Of a stretch of 64,000 nucleotides of DNA, positions 35,905-47,735 are shown piece by piece (the stretch's first letter is position 1; each line of letters opens with the position of its first letter). Below the pieces are notes generated by a model. The model was given only the letters and a program-made list of their open reading frames with translations. It was not told where the DNA came from and made no database searches. Source of the DNA: JAJCZZ01 sp964569085 (lineage in GTDB: Bacteria; Gemmatimonadota; Gemmatimonadetes; Longimicrobiales; Gaopeijiaceae); contig CAZMTA010000006.1 in NCBI GenBank assembly GCA_964569085.1, positions 1-64,000 of the forward strand, written 5' to 3'. A program made the translations under genes and the position numbers.

Positions 35905-36417
35905 TCAGGGGCGGAGCGTGCCGCGCTCGTCGAAGGGGACCTCGAGGCCGCCCACGGGGGTGCGGAGCCGGACGGCTCCGTTGAAACGATAGTCAAGCGC
36001 GCCGTCGCGTAGAAGGCGCCCCGCGGCCCGTCCCACCGTCTCCAGGTCGAAGGGGACGTCCAGGGTGAGCCGGGTGGTGTCCTCCGCCGCCAGCACCACC
36101 GTCCGCTCCCGGTCCTCGCGCACCAGCGGGATCCAGAGGGTGTCCCCGTCGGGATCGGTGTCCGGATAGGCGAAGACGTACTCGTAGCCCCGCGTCTCCA
36201 GGTCGAACCCGTTGGGGTTGGCCACCTCGAGATCCACCTCGACGGTCCCGCCCCCGGTCAGGCTCAGCGACGCCAGGGAGACCCGGGCCACCCGCACCGT
36301 CGGCCGGTCGTAGAAGGCGGAGCACGCGGACAGGAGGAGCGCGCCCAGGAGGACGAGGGGGACGAGGCGGGCCCGGGAGCCGGCGGTCCGGCGGCGGGAG
36401 GGACGGGGTCGGGTCAT
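35905..36417 (-). CDS. LEA type 2 family lipoprotein
   Basis: This 170-residue probable lipoprotein has a basic N-terminus and a lipobox LLSAC with the lipidated Cys at residue 32. The mature part is a single LEA2/WHy-like beta domain ('VEVDLEVANPNGFDLETRGYEYVF', the N-P-N hallmark) ending near the C-terminus. In plants such domains are linked to desiccation tolerance; bacterial roles are unclear. The start overlaps the rarA stop by 4 nt. Retention in the inner or outer membrane cannot be told. Confidence 0.85.
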   Translation of the reverse strand: MTRPRPSRRRTAGSRARLVPLVLLGALLLSACSAFYDRPTVRVARVSLASLSLTGGGTVEVDLEVANPNGFDLETRGYEYVFAYPDTDPDGDTLWIPLVREDRERTVVLAAEDTTRLTLDVPFDLETVGRAAGRLLRDGALDYRFNGAVRLRTPVGGLEVPFDERGTLRP

Positions 36418-37853
36418 GGTTCCTCGGACCCGGGAGCGGCGTCGGAGGTCCCCGGATCGTCCTCCGCCGGGACGCGGCCGGCCCGGCGGTCCGCCCACCA
36501 GGCCAGGCGGGCCGCGACCGTCTTCTCGAACCCGAACCGGCTGGGCTCGTAGAACCGCTCGCCTTCGAGGCGGTCCGGGAGGTAGACCTGCCGGGCCACC
36601 CCGTCGGGTTCGGAGGGGTCGTAGCGGTAGCCCTCCCCGTAGCCCAGGTCCTTCATGAGGGAGGTGGGTGCGTTGCGGATGTGGAGGGGGACCGGCTCGC
36701 CCGGCGTCTCCCGGGCCCGCTTCCGGGCGGCCTTCCACGCCTCGTAGGCCCGGACGGACTTGGGCGCCGTCGCCAGGTAGAGCGTGGCCTGGGCCAGCGC
36801 CAGCTCTCCCTCCGGCGCGCCCAGGAAGTGGAAGGAGTCCCGCGCCGCCACGGCCACCTGGAGCGCCTGGGGGTCCGCCATCCCGATGTCCTCGGACGCC
36901 ATGCGCACCAGCCGTCGGGCGATGTAGAGCGGGTCCTCGCCCCCGTCGATCATGCGGGCCAGCCAGTAGAGCGCGCCGTCGGGGTCGGAGCCCCGCACCG
37001 ACTTGTGGAGCGCCGAGATGAGGTTGTAGTGCTCCTCGCCGGACTTGTCGTAGGTGGCGAAGCGGTGCTGCAGCGCCTCCGCGGCCACCTCCCGGTCCAC
37101 CCGCCCGCCCTCGCCCGCCAGGCGGGCCGCCGCCTCGAGGACGCCCAGCGCCCTGCGGGCGTCGCCGTCGGCCGCCTCGGCCACGAAGGCCAACGCGTCC
37201 TCGTCGGCGGTGACGCCGGTGGAGCCGAGCCCCCGTTCCTCCGACTCCAGGGCCTCCCGGAGGATCTCCAGGAGGTCCTCCGCCGAGAGGGGCTCCAGGA
37301 CGTAGACCGGAGCCCGGGAGAGGAGGGGGCGGACGATCTCGAAGGAGGGGTTCTCGGTGGTGGCCCCCACCAGGATCACCGTGCCCGCCTCCACGTGGGG
37401 GAGGAAGGCGTCCTGCTGCGCCTTGTTGAAGCGGTGGATCTCGTCGCAGAAGAGGATCGTCTGCCGCCCCGTGGCCCGGAGCCGCTGGTCGGCCTCGCCG
37501 ATGATCTCCCGCACCCGGGCGATCCCCTCGGTCACGGCGCTGAAGGGGACGAAGGTGACGTCGCACGCCTCGGCGACGATCCGGGCCAGCGTGGTCTTCC
37601 CGCTTCCCGGGGGCCCCCAGAGGATCATGCTGGCGGGCGTGCCCGTCTCCAGCATGGCCCGCAGGGCCTTTCCTGGTCCCAGGAGCTGCTCCTGGCCCCG
37701 GAACTCGTCCAGGGTCCGGGGGCGCATGCGGGCGGCCAGGGGCGCGCCCGCGCCCCGCCCCCGGGCGGCGTCCGAGGGTCCGGAGGCGTCCGCAGCGTCC
37801 CCGGCGGTCGACCCGGCGGCCGCGTTCCCCCCGAAGAGGTCCAGCTCGCTCAT
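36414..37853 (-). CDS. rarA: replication-associated recombination protein A (RarA/MgsA)
   Basis: This AAA+ ATPase of the WRNIP1/MgsA family acts at stalled forks. The 479-residue protein has 'PLAARMRPRTLDEFRGQEQLLG', Walker A GPPGSGKTT, Walker B 'ILFCDEIHRFNKAQQDAFLPHVE', sensor 1 'LVGATTENPSFE', and the C-terminal tetramerisation part ('LISALHKSVRGSDPDGALYWLARMI', 'ASEDIGMADPQAL'). The first 40 residues are Ala/Gly-rich and variable. It overlaps cca and the LEA2 gene by 4 nt at either end. Confidence 0.96.
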   Translation of the reverse strand: MSELDLFGGNAAAGSTAGDAADASGPSDAARGRGAGAPLAARMRPRTLDEFRGQEQLLGPGKALRAMLETGTPASMILWGPPGSGKTTLARIVAEACDVTFVPFSAVTEGIARVREIIGEADQRLRATGRQTILFCDEIHRFNKAQQDAFLPHVEAGTVILVGATTENPSFEIVRPLLSRAPVYVLEPLSAEDLLEILREALESEERGLGSTGVTADEDALAFVAEAADGDARRALGVLEAAARLAGEGGRVDREVAAEALQHRFATYDKSGEEHYNLISALHKSVRGSDPDGALYWLARMIDGGEDPLYIARRLVRMASEDIGMADPQALQVAVAARDSFHFLGAPEGELALAQATLYLATAPKSVRAYEAWKAARKRARETPGEPVPLHIRNAPTSLMKDLGYGEGYRYDPSEPDGVARQVYLPDRLEGERFYEPSRFGFEKTVAARLAWWADRRAGRVPAEDDPGTSDAAPGSEEP

Positions 37854-39115
37854 GCCTGCGCCTCCGTCCCGTCCTCCTCGACCATGCGGAGCACGTCGTC
37901 CCGGAGGAGCTCGGCGCGGTTCCGCTCCGGGTCCTCCAGGACCCGGTCCAGGAGGCGGTCCAGGAGCGTCCCGAAGCGAGGGCCGGGCCGGAGCCCCAGC
38001 CGGATCAGCTCCCGCCCGTCGATGGCCAGGTCCCCCACCTCGAGGGGCGGGTCGGCCCGGACCACGTCCCGGAGGCGGCGCCACCGGGCCACCAGCCCGT
38101 CCCCTTCCCCGTCCACCCGGGCCCGCGCCATCTCCAGGCGCACGGCGGCCCGCCAGTGGTCCCGCCCCACCCCCGCGAGCCAGCGCCGGAACGCCTCGTC
38201 GGGCTGGTCCTCCCCCGGGAGGGGCGGCGCCCCGGCCCGACGGGCCGTGTGGTCGGTCTTCACGTTGGAGAGGCGGAGCCGGACGAGGACGGCGGCCGCG
38301 TCCCTGGACGGGGTCTCCCCGAGGAGCGCGGCGAGACGGAGGAGGGGGCGCCCCCGGGGGAGGCGGTCCACCACGGCCAGGGTCCGGCCCCACGCCGCCT
38401 CGTCGAGCCCGGCCAGCTCGGGGTAGAGGACCGCCAGCGCCCCGGAGCTGCGGTAGAGCTCCAGCGCCCGGGAGGGCCGGGGATCGGCGTCCAGGATCTT
38501 GAGGAGCTCGTCCCGCACGCGCTCGGCGGAGAGCTCGGTCAGGTGCGGCGTCCCGGCCTGGAGCGCCTCCCACGTCCGGCGCTCCACCTCGAGGTCGAAG
38601 AGGGCCGCGAAACGGAGCCCCCGGAGCACCCGCAGCCAGTCCTCCTCGAACCGCTCGGCGGGCTCTCCCACGGTGCGCAGGACCCCCCGCTCCAGATCCC
38701 GCGCCCCTCCGTAGGGATCGCGGAGCTCCTTGCGGAGCGCGTGCCAGGCGACGGCGTTGATGGTGAAGTCCCGCCGGGCCAGGTCCTCCTCCAGGGTGTC
38801 GGCGAAGGCCACGACGGCGTGCCGGCCGTCGGTCTCCACGTCCCGGCGGAAGGTGGTCACCTCGTAGAGCGTCCCGTCGCCGGCCAGGACCCCCACCGTG
38901 CCGTGCTCGACCCCGATGGGGATCGTGCGCCGGAAGAGGGACTGGACCTCGTCGGGCCGGGCCCGGGTCGCCAGGTCCCAGTCGCCCGACGGGCGGCCGG
39001 CCAGCACGTCGCGGACGGCGCCCCCCACGCACCAGGTGGGGTGTCCGGCGTCCTCCAGGGTGCCCACGACCCAGCGGGCCGAAGGCGGCGGCGAGGGGCG
39101 TCGGGACGTCTTCAC
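37850..39115 (-). CDS. cca: CCA tRNA nucleotidyltransferase / poly(A) polymerase family
   Basis: This class II nucleotidyltransferase of 421 residues has 'CVGGAVRDVLAGRPSGDWDLAT' with the catalytic Asp pair, 'GTVGVLAGDGTLYEVTTFRRD', 'LEEDLARRDFTINAVAWHA', and 'RTVGEPAERFEEDWLRVLRGLRFAALFDLEVE'. The tRNA-Gln gene here lacks encoded CCA, which fits a CCA-adding role. Poly(A) polymerase and A- or C-adding variants share these motifs. I chose the GTG at 39115, which overlaps the SDR stop (GTGA), because similarity begins a few residues later. Confidence 0.9.
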   Translation of the reverse strand: MKTSRRPSPPPSARWVVGTLEDAGHPTWCVGGAVRDVLAGRPSGDWDLATRARPDEVQSLFRRTIPIGVEHGTVGVLAGDGTLYEVTTFRRDVETDGRHAVVAFADTLEEDLARRDFTINAVAWHALRKELRDPYGGARDLERGVLRTVGEPAERFEEDWLRVLRGLRFAALFDLEVERRTWEALQAGTPHLTELSAERVRDELLKILDADPRPSRALELYRSSGALAVLYPELAGLDEAAWGRTLAVVDRLPRGRPLLRLAALLGETPSRDAAAVLVRLRLSNVKTDHTARRAGAPPLPGEDQPDEAFRRWLAGVGRDHWRAAVRLEMARARVDGEGDGLVARWRRLRDVVRADPPLEVGDLAIDGRELIRLGLRPGPRFGTLLDRLLDRVLEDPERNRAELLRDDVLRMVEEDGTEAQA

Positions 39116-39873
39116 CCCACCAGCACCGCCCCACCGTTCACGTTCAGGATCTCCCCCGTCACGTGCCGCCCCAGCTCGGAGCAGAGGAAGAGGATCGGGC
39201 CCGCCACGTCCTCGGGGCTCGCGACCCGGCCCAGGGGGATGGACGCCTCGATGCGCTCGCGCTCGCCGCCCGCGTAGGCGGGAGCGGCCATCTCGGTGTC
39301 GATCCAGCCCGGAGCCACGCAGTTCACCGTGGCGTCCCGGGGGGCGAGCTCCACGCAGAATCCCTTGACCAGGGAGATCATGGCGCCCTTGGTGGCGGCG
39401 TAGTCGGCGTGGAACGCCTCGCCCCGCTGGCCGGCGGTGCTGCCCACCAGGACCACCCGACCTCCGTCCCGCAGTCGCCGCGCGGCGGCGCGGCAGACGT
39501 AGAAGAGGGAGCTCAGGTTCACCTGGACCGTGCGGTGCCACTGCTCGTCGGTCATGTCCGCCATGGCGGCGGGCTCCGAAGGCCAGATCCCGTGGTTCCC
39601 CACCACGATGTCCAGCCCGTCGAACTCCTCGTCGGCCCGGGCGAAGAGGGCCTCGACGCCCTCGGGCTCGGCCAGGTCGCCGCCGTGGGCCCAGGCGTGG
39701 GCGCCCAGCTCCCGGAGCTCGGCCACGGTCTCCTCGGCGTCGGCGGCGCGGGACCGGTACGCGATCCCCACCGAGGCGCCGGCGCGGGCCAGGAGGCGGG
39801 CGGTGGCGCGACCGACGCCCCGGGAGCCGCCGGTGACCACCGCGTTCTTCCCCTTCAGGTCGATGAAGCTCAC
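39112..39873 (-). CDS. short-chain dehydrogenase/reductase (FabG-like)
   Basis: This 253-residue classical SDR has the cofactor motif 'TGGSRGVGRA', 'NHGIWP' in place of the NNAG motif, the catalytic Ser in 'VLVGSTAGQ', Tyr and Lys in 'YAATKGAM', and 'PGWIDTEM'. The C-terminus 'HVTGEILNVNGGAVLVG' is typical of FabG-like enzymes. The genomic context (ferritin-like protein, gmhA, cca) gives no clue to substrate, so 3-oxoacyl-ACP reductase is only one option. The GTG start overlaps the ferritin-like gene's stop. Confidence 0.88.
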   Translation of the reverse strand: MSFIDLKGKNAVVTGGSRGVGRATARLLARAGASVGIAYRSRAADAEETVAELRELGAHAWAHGGDLAEPEGVEALFARADEEFDGLDIVVGNHGIWPSEPAAMADMTDEQWHRTVQVNLSSLFYVCRAAARRLRDGGRVVLVGSTAGQRGEAFHADYAATKGAMISLVKGFCVELAPRDATVNCVAPGWIDTEMAAPAYAGGERERIEASIPLGRVASPEDVAGPILFLCSELGRHVTGEILNVNGGAVLVG

Positions 39874-40325
39874 GACGTCTCCTCGTCTTCGTCCTCGTCG
39901 TTCCCGGCCGCGGAGGGCGGGCTCGCGGCCATCCACTTCCCTCCCACCTCGGCCAGGTGGTGGCGCTCCGACTCCAGGATCTCGGCGAGGACGGCCCGGG
40001 TGGGCTCGTCGTCCACCTCCTCCAGGGCGTCCTCGTACCAGGCGACCTCCTCCTCCTCCCGGCGGCGGGCCTCCTCCTCCCACCCCTCCAGCTCCACCTC
40101 GGGCGCGGCTGCCCCGCCTCGCTCCCCCGGCGCGCCCCCCAGCTCCAGGAGACGGGCCGTGAGCCGCGAGACGTGGTGCTGCTCGTCGGCCAGGAGCTCG
40201 TTCAGCCGCTCGGCCGCGGCGGCGTCCCCGGCCACCTCGGCCCGGGTCGACAGGGTGCGGTACCAGCGTGCGTGGGCGCGCTCACGGGCGGCGCCACGGC
40301 GCAGGAGCTCCAGCAGCTCATCCAC
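39870..40325 (-). CDS. ferritin-like (rubrerythrin-type) diiron protein
   Basis: This 151-residue all-helical protein has four helix segments carrying the Glu/His pattern of ferritin-like diiron proteins: 'ARERAHARWY', 'LLADEQHHVSRL', 'EEEEVAWYEDAL' and 'ILESERHHLAEV', i.e. two E...ExxH pairs. There is no rubredoxin-like cysteine domain, so it is the erythrin-only kind. Peroxide removal or iron handling is the likely role. The tail (about residues 138-151) is acidic. It overlaps gmhA by 8 nt and the SDR gene by 4 nt. Confidence 0.8.
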   Translation of the reverse strand: MDELLELLRRGAARERAHARWYRTLSTRAEVAGDAAAAERLNELLADEQHHVSRLTARLLELGGAPGERGGAAAPEVELEGWEEEARRREEEEVAWYEDALEEVDDEPTRAVLAEILESERHHLAEVGGKWMAASPPSAAGNDEDEDEETS

Positions 40326-40953
40326 GGGAGGCCTCCGGGTCCGGGGACGCGCCGGTCACGGCTTCGTCCACGAGGTCACAGATGACGTGGCCCAGGGCCA
40401 GGTGGATCTCCTGGGCCCGGGCGGTGACGTCGGTGGGGACGACCACGGCCTCGTCCACCAGGTCGCGGAGCCGCCCCCCGCCCCTGGCCAGGAAGGCCAC
40501 GGTCCCCACCCCGGCGGCGCGGGCGGCGCGGGCGGCCTCCACCAGGTTCTCCGAGTTCCCGCTGGTGGAGTGGAGGACCAGGAGATCCCCGGGCCGCGCC
40601 AGCGCCTCCACCTGCCGGCGGAAGACCGACGTGAAGCCGTAGTCGTTCCCCCCGGCGGTGAGGATGGAGGTGTCGGTGGTGAGTGCCAGCGCGGGCAGCG
40701 GGCGGCGCTCCCGGGCGAACCGCACCACGTACTCGGCGGCCAGGTGCTGGGCGTCCGCCGCGGACCCCCCGTTCCCGCAGAAGAGGACCTTCCCGCCGGC
40801 GTCGAAGGTGTCCAGGATGCGCCGCGCCACGCGTGCGGTCACGCCCGCCAGCTCCTCCCCTGTGCGCGTGGCGAGCTCCGCCAGCTCCTCGAGCTGCCGC
40901 GCCACCTCGTCGGCCGCGCCCTCCCGGCGCCGCCCGTCCCGTGCGTCGCTCAT
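40318..40953 (-). CDS. gmhA: sedoheptulose 7-phosphate isomerase (SIS domain)
   Basis: GmhA makes D-glycero-D-manno-heptose 7-phosphate for the LPS core or other heptose glycans. The 211-residue SIS protein has 'VLFCGNGGSAADAQHLAAEYVVRF', 'LTTDTSILTAGGNDYGF', 'LHSTSGNSENLVEAARAARAAG', and 'AQEIHLALGHVICDLVD' with the metal-binding Gln/His. DiaA is a related protein; the complete catalytic pattern favours GmhA. No other hld/gmh genes are seen. It overlaps the CpsB-like gene by 4 nt. Confidence 0.92.
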   Translation of the reverse strand: MSDARDGRRREGAADEVARQLEELAELATRTGEELAGVTARVARRILDTFDAGGKVLFCGNGGSAADAQHLAAEYVVRFARERRPLPALALTTDTSILTAGGNDYGFTSVFRRQVEALARPGDLLVLHSTSGNSENLVEAARAARAAGVGTVAFLARGGGRLRDLVDEAVVVPTDVTARAQEIHLALGHVICDLVDEAVTGASPDPEASRG

Positions 40954-41768
40954 GCCGGCTCCGGGCTCAGGAGCTCCCGGACCTTGGCCCAGAAGCCCCG
41001 CTCCTCGGGGAGCCCGGGCACCGGGAGCGGCGCTTCGTCCCGGAGGACGCGCGCCGGGTTGGTGAGGCTCAGGTGCACCCAGGCCTCGTGGCCGCCCAGC
41101 TCCTCGAGCCGCTCGGCCGCCCGGGCGTGGTAGAGGCTCGCCTCGGGTCGCCCGTGGAAGTCCGAGGCCATGTAGTCGGCCCAACCCCGCCGGAGGAGGC
41201 GGTGGGCCAGCGTCCGGGCCTCGGCTCCGTAGCGGGAGACCAGCGAGCCGTAGTTGACCTGGAGGTAGGCCCCCGCCGACTTCCACGCCGCCGCCAGCTC
41301 CAGGTCGATCCCGATGTAGCGCTCCGGATGGGCGACGATGGGGTGGAAGCCCTGGGCGCGGATCCGCTCCACCACCTGGACGGTTCCCGGGGGAAGCTGC
41401 AGCCGCGGCCACTCCACCAGGACGAACGACGTCCCGGCCATGCGCATGCGGGGGTCCGACAGGTCCACCTCGGGCACGTCCAGCATGACCTCGTGGCCCC
41501 GCCGGAAGGTCACCTCCGGGAAGCGCTCCCCCACGGCCTGGGCGGCGCGGTCGAAGGCCTCGCCCACCTCGCCCAGGCGCTCCTCCAGCGCCTCGGGCGC
41601 CAGGGAGAGGGACCCGTCCAGGTGAGGGGTGGTGACGATCTTCCGGATGCCCCGGCGGGTCATCCGCTCAACCGAGTCCAGCACGTCCTCGAGGGAGCGA
41701 GCCCCGTCGTCCACGGCGGGGACGAGGTGGCTGTGGATGTCCGCGAAGGAGGTGAGGTCCGAATCCAT
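40950..41768 (-). CDS. CpsB/CapC family PHP-type protein-tyrosine phosphatase
   Basis: This 272-residue PHP-fold, manganese-dependent phosphatase of the CpsB/YwqE type has 'FADIHSHLVPAVDDGARSLEDVL', 'IVTTPHLDGSL', 'RRGHEVMLDVPEVDL', 'GFHPIVAHPERYIGI' and 'DYMASDFHGR', which supply the metal-binding His and Asp residues. Relatives dephosphorylate BY-kinases that control capsule or exopolysaccharide export. No such kinase gene is adjacent. Its ATG shares one base with the upstream stop (TGATG). Confidence 0.88.
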   Translation of the reverse strand: MDSDLTSFADIHSHLVPAVDDGARSLEDVLDSVERMTRRGIRKIVTTPHLDGSLSLAPEALEERLGEVGEAFDRAAQAVGERFPEVTFRRGHEVMLDVPEVDLSDPRMRMAGTSFVLVEWPRLQLPPGTVQVVERIRAQGFHPIVAHPERYIGIDLELAAAWKSAGAYLQVNYGSLVSRYGAEARTLAHRLLRRGWADYMASDFHGRPEASLYHARAAERLEELGGHEAWVHLSLTNPARVLRDEAPLPVPGLPEERGFWAKVRELLSPEPA

Positions 41769-42084
41769 CAGCGATCGGCTGTGGCGACGGCGCCCACCAG
41801 GGCTTCCAGGACCGCGTCGGCGTCGGCCGCGTCGAGAGCGGCCTCGCAGGCGTAGGTCAGGAGGGCGTCGGCCAGGAGGAGATCATAGGCGCTCTCTCGT
41901 ACACGCCCCGGCCGGCCGCGTGCCCCGGCGAGGGCGTCGAGGCCGACCTCCGCCAGCGCCCGGGCCCGGGCGTCGGGGTCCGAGGCTCCGGCGCCGGGGG
42001 CGTCCTCCGCCACGGCCTCCAGGCGGGCCCGGGGCTCCCGGGGCGGGACCGGGCGCCGGTCCCCGAGCCAGGCGGCCAGGGCGC

Positions 42085-42088
<4 letters not shown>
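41768..42088 (-). CDS. small unknown protein between alaS and the CpsB-like gene
   Basis: I do not recognise this 106-residue protein. It is rich in Ala, Asp and Arg, predicted helical, with no membrane segment and one cysteine. The C-terminal half ('ESAYDLLLADALLTYACEAALDAADADAVLEALV') looks like an amphipathic helical bundle. recX often lies near recA-alaS in bacteria, but this is too short and lacks RecX repeats. It overlaps alaS by 4 nt and touches the next gene, which supports it as real. Confidence 0.6.
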
Positions 42089-44745
<2,657 letters not shown>

Positions 44746-44904
44746 GCTTGCCTGGTGTGTCGGGGTGGGCACCGGGGGGTCGTGCCGGCGCGTCCGGCGA
44801 TGGGAGCCCTCAACATAACCGGAGGCTCCGAAGGGGCTCAATGCGGCGCGGAGCCACGACGGGGTCGCGGCGCGGGCCGGCGCCCGGGCGCCCCCCCGGT
44901 ACGG

Positions 44905-44940
44905 CGCGAGGGTCCCGGGGACGTCCCCGGGACCCTCGCG
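44905..44940 (-). terminator. perfect 36-nt palindrome between recA and alaS
   Basis: Two 16-nt arms (44905-44920 and 44925-44940) are perfect inverse complements around ACGT, which is itself palindromic, so all 36 nt form one palindrome. It begins 41 bp after the recA stop. As RNA it would be a very stable hairpin. No T run follows on either strand, so it is a U-less terminator, an attenuating structure for alaS, or a protein-binding site. Confidence 0.5.
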
Positions 44941-44981
44941 TGGTCTCCGTCGTGGGGACCGGGTGGCCCCGCTCCGCGGAC

Positions 44982-46034
<1,053 letters not shown>

Positions 46035-46322
46035 CGCTGCACCTTCTGGGTTCGTGACTCGAAGCACCGGGACGGGGTGTCCCGATTGGCCCAAGGTAGG
46101 AAACCCGAAGAGAAAGCGAAAGTGCCACCGGGGGCTCCCTGGGCGCGTCCTCAACGTAAGGCGGCGGGCCCGGTCACCGGAATGCCCGTGCGGGACGCCC
46201 GGGCCCGCGCCGGACGCGTCGGGACGCCGCGGCCCCACCGAGGCCCCGGCTTGCCCCGACGGAACCGCCGGGGCATGTGGTGGGTTGTGGCTGCGCCCCC
46301 CTCCCCTTCCCTCCGGAGCCCC

Positions 46323-47735
46323 ATGACCCCCAAGGACACCGACCTCCTCGCCATCGGAGGCGGCACGGCCGGGCTCGTCTCCGCCGCCGGCGCCGCGTAC
46401 CTCGGCGTCTCCGCCACCCTCGTGGAGCGGGCGGCGCTGGGTGGGGACTGCCTCTGGACCGGGTGCGTGCCGTCCAAGGCCGTCCTGGCGTCGGCCCGCC
46501 TGGCCCACGCCATGCGCCACGCCGACGACCTGGGCCTCCGGGGCGCCTCTCCCGGCGACGCCTTCGGCGACGTCATGGCCCGCATGCGCGCCGCCCGTGA
46601 CCGGGTGGCCCACCACGACGATCCGGAGCGCTTCCGGGCCATGGGAGTCGACGTGCGCTTCGGCGAGGCCCGGTTCGTGGCCCGCGACGTCGTGGAGGTG
46701 GAGGGTGTGGGCCGGTTCCGCTCCAAGCGCATCGTCCTGGCCACCGGGGCCCTCCCCGTGGCTCCGCCCGTGCCCGGGTTGGCCGAGGCCGGCTACCTCG
46801 ACCACCACTCGGTCTTCGAGACCGACGCGCTGCCGCCCCGTGTTGCGATCCTGGGGGCCGGCCCCATCGGGCTCGAGTTCAGCCAGGTCTTCTCCCGGCT
46901 CGGCGCCGACGTCACGGTGATCGAGATGCTCCCCCGGATCCTCCCCCGGGAGGACGAGGAGCTGGCCGGGACGCTCCAGGGGCTCCTGGAGGCCGAGGGG
47001 ATCCGCTTCCTTCTGGGGACCCGGGCCGAGCGGGTCGAGAGGCGTGCCGACGCCAAGGTGGTCCACACCGACGGCGGTGCGGCCGTCGAGGCGGACGAGC
47101 TCTTCGTGGCCACCGGGCGCCGCCCGGCCATCGAGGGGCTGGGGCTGGACCGGGCGGGAGTCCGGACCGAGGACGGGGCGGTGGTGGTGGACGACCGCCT
47201 CCGGACGTCGAACCCCGGCGTCTGGGCCGCCGGGGACGTGACCGGCGGCATGCAGTTCACCCACCTCGCCGACGCCATGGCCAAGACGGTGCTCCGCAAC
47301 GCCCTCGTCCCGGGATCCTCGAAGCTGGACGACTCCAACGTCCCGCGTGTGACCTACACCGATCCGGAGCTGGCCCACGTGGGGCTGTCCCGGGAGGAGG
47401 CCGAGGCCGAGGGGGGGACGACCTACACGTACGGCTTCGACGACCTGGACCGGGCCATCGTGGACGCGGAGACCGCGGGCCGGGTTGCCATCCACGCCGA
47501 CGGGAAGGGCCGGATCCTCGGCGCGTCGATCCTGGGCGCCCACGCCGGGGAGCTCCTCATGCCCCTGGTCCTGGCCCGGAAGCACGGGCTGAAGCTCTCC
47601 GACGTGGCCGACACGATCTTCCCCTACCCCACCCGGGTCGAAGGCGTGAAGCGGGCCGCCGACGCCTACCAGCGCACACGCCTCGAGGGATTCGGCGGGA
47701 CGCTGCTCAAGAAGGTGATCTCGTGGACGACGTGA
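46323..47735 (+). CDS. MerA/Lpd-like FAD-dependent disulfide oxidoreductase
   Basis: This 470-residue class I pyridine nucleotide-disulfide oxidoreductase has the FAD motif 'LLAIGGGTAGLVSAAGAAYLG', the redox-active pair in 'LGGDCLWTGCVPSKA' (C-x4-C), an NAD(P) motif 'VAILGAGPIGLEFSQVF', 'GVWAAGDVTGGMQFTHLA', and a dimerisation domain with 'VTYTDPELAHVGLSREEA'. It lacks the catalytic C-terminal His-x4-Glu of true lipoamide dehydrogenase (it reads FPYPTRVEGVKRAAD), as in mercuric-reductase-like proteins, but has no N-terminal HMA domain or vicinal C-terminal Cys pair. The substrate is unknown. It overlaps the TVP38 gene. Confidence 0.88.
   Translation: MTPKDTDLLAIGGGTAGLVSAAGAAYLGVSATLVERAALGGDCLWTGCVPSKAVLASARLAHAMRHADDLGLRGASPGDAFGDVMARMRAARDRVAHHDDPERFRAMGVDVRFGEARFVARDVVEVEGVGRFRSKRIVLATGALPVAPPVPGLAEAGYLDHHSVFETDALPPRVAILGAGPIGLEFSQVFSRLGADVTVIEMLPRILPREDEELAGTLQGLLEAEGIRFLLGTRAERVERRADAKVVHTDGGAAVEADELFVATGRRPAIEGLGLDRAGVRTEDGAVVVDDRLRTSNPGVWAAGDVTGGMQFTHLADAMAKTVLRNALVPGSSKLDDSNVPRVTYTDPELAHVGLSREEAEAEGGTTYTYGFDDLDRAIVDAETAGRVAIHADGKGRILGASILGAHAGELLMPLVLARKHGLKLSDVADTIFPYPTRVEGVKRAADAYQRTRLEGFGGTLLKKVISWTT

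Noticed and set aside
46035..46322. LexA/SOS box in the recA-MerA-like divergent region
   Set aside because: I saw no CTGT-N8-ACAG or GAAC-N4-GTTC type operator. The region holds only GC-rich inverted repeats and a weak TTTCGC-N17-TACCTT on the recA side.
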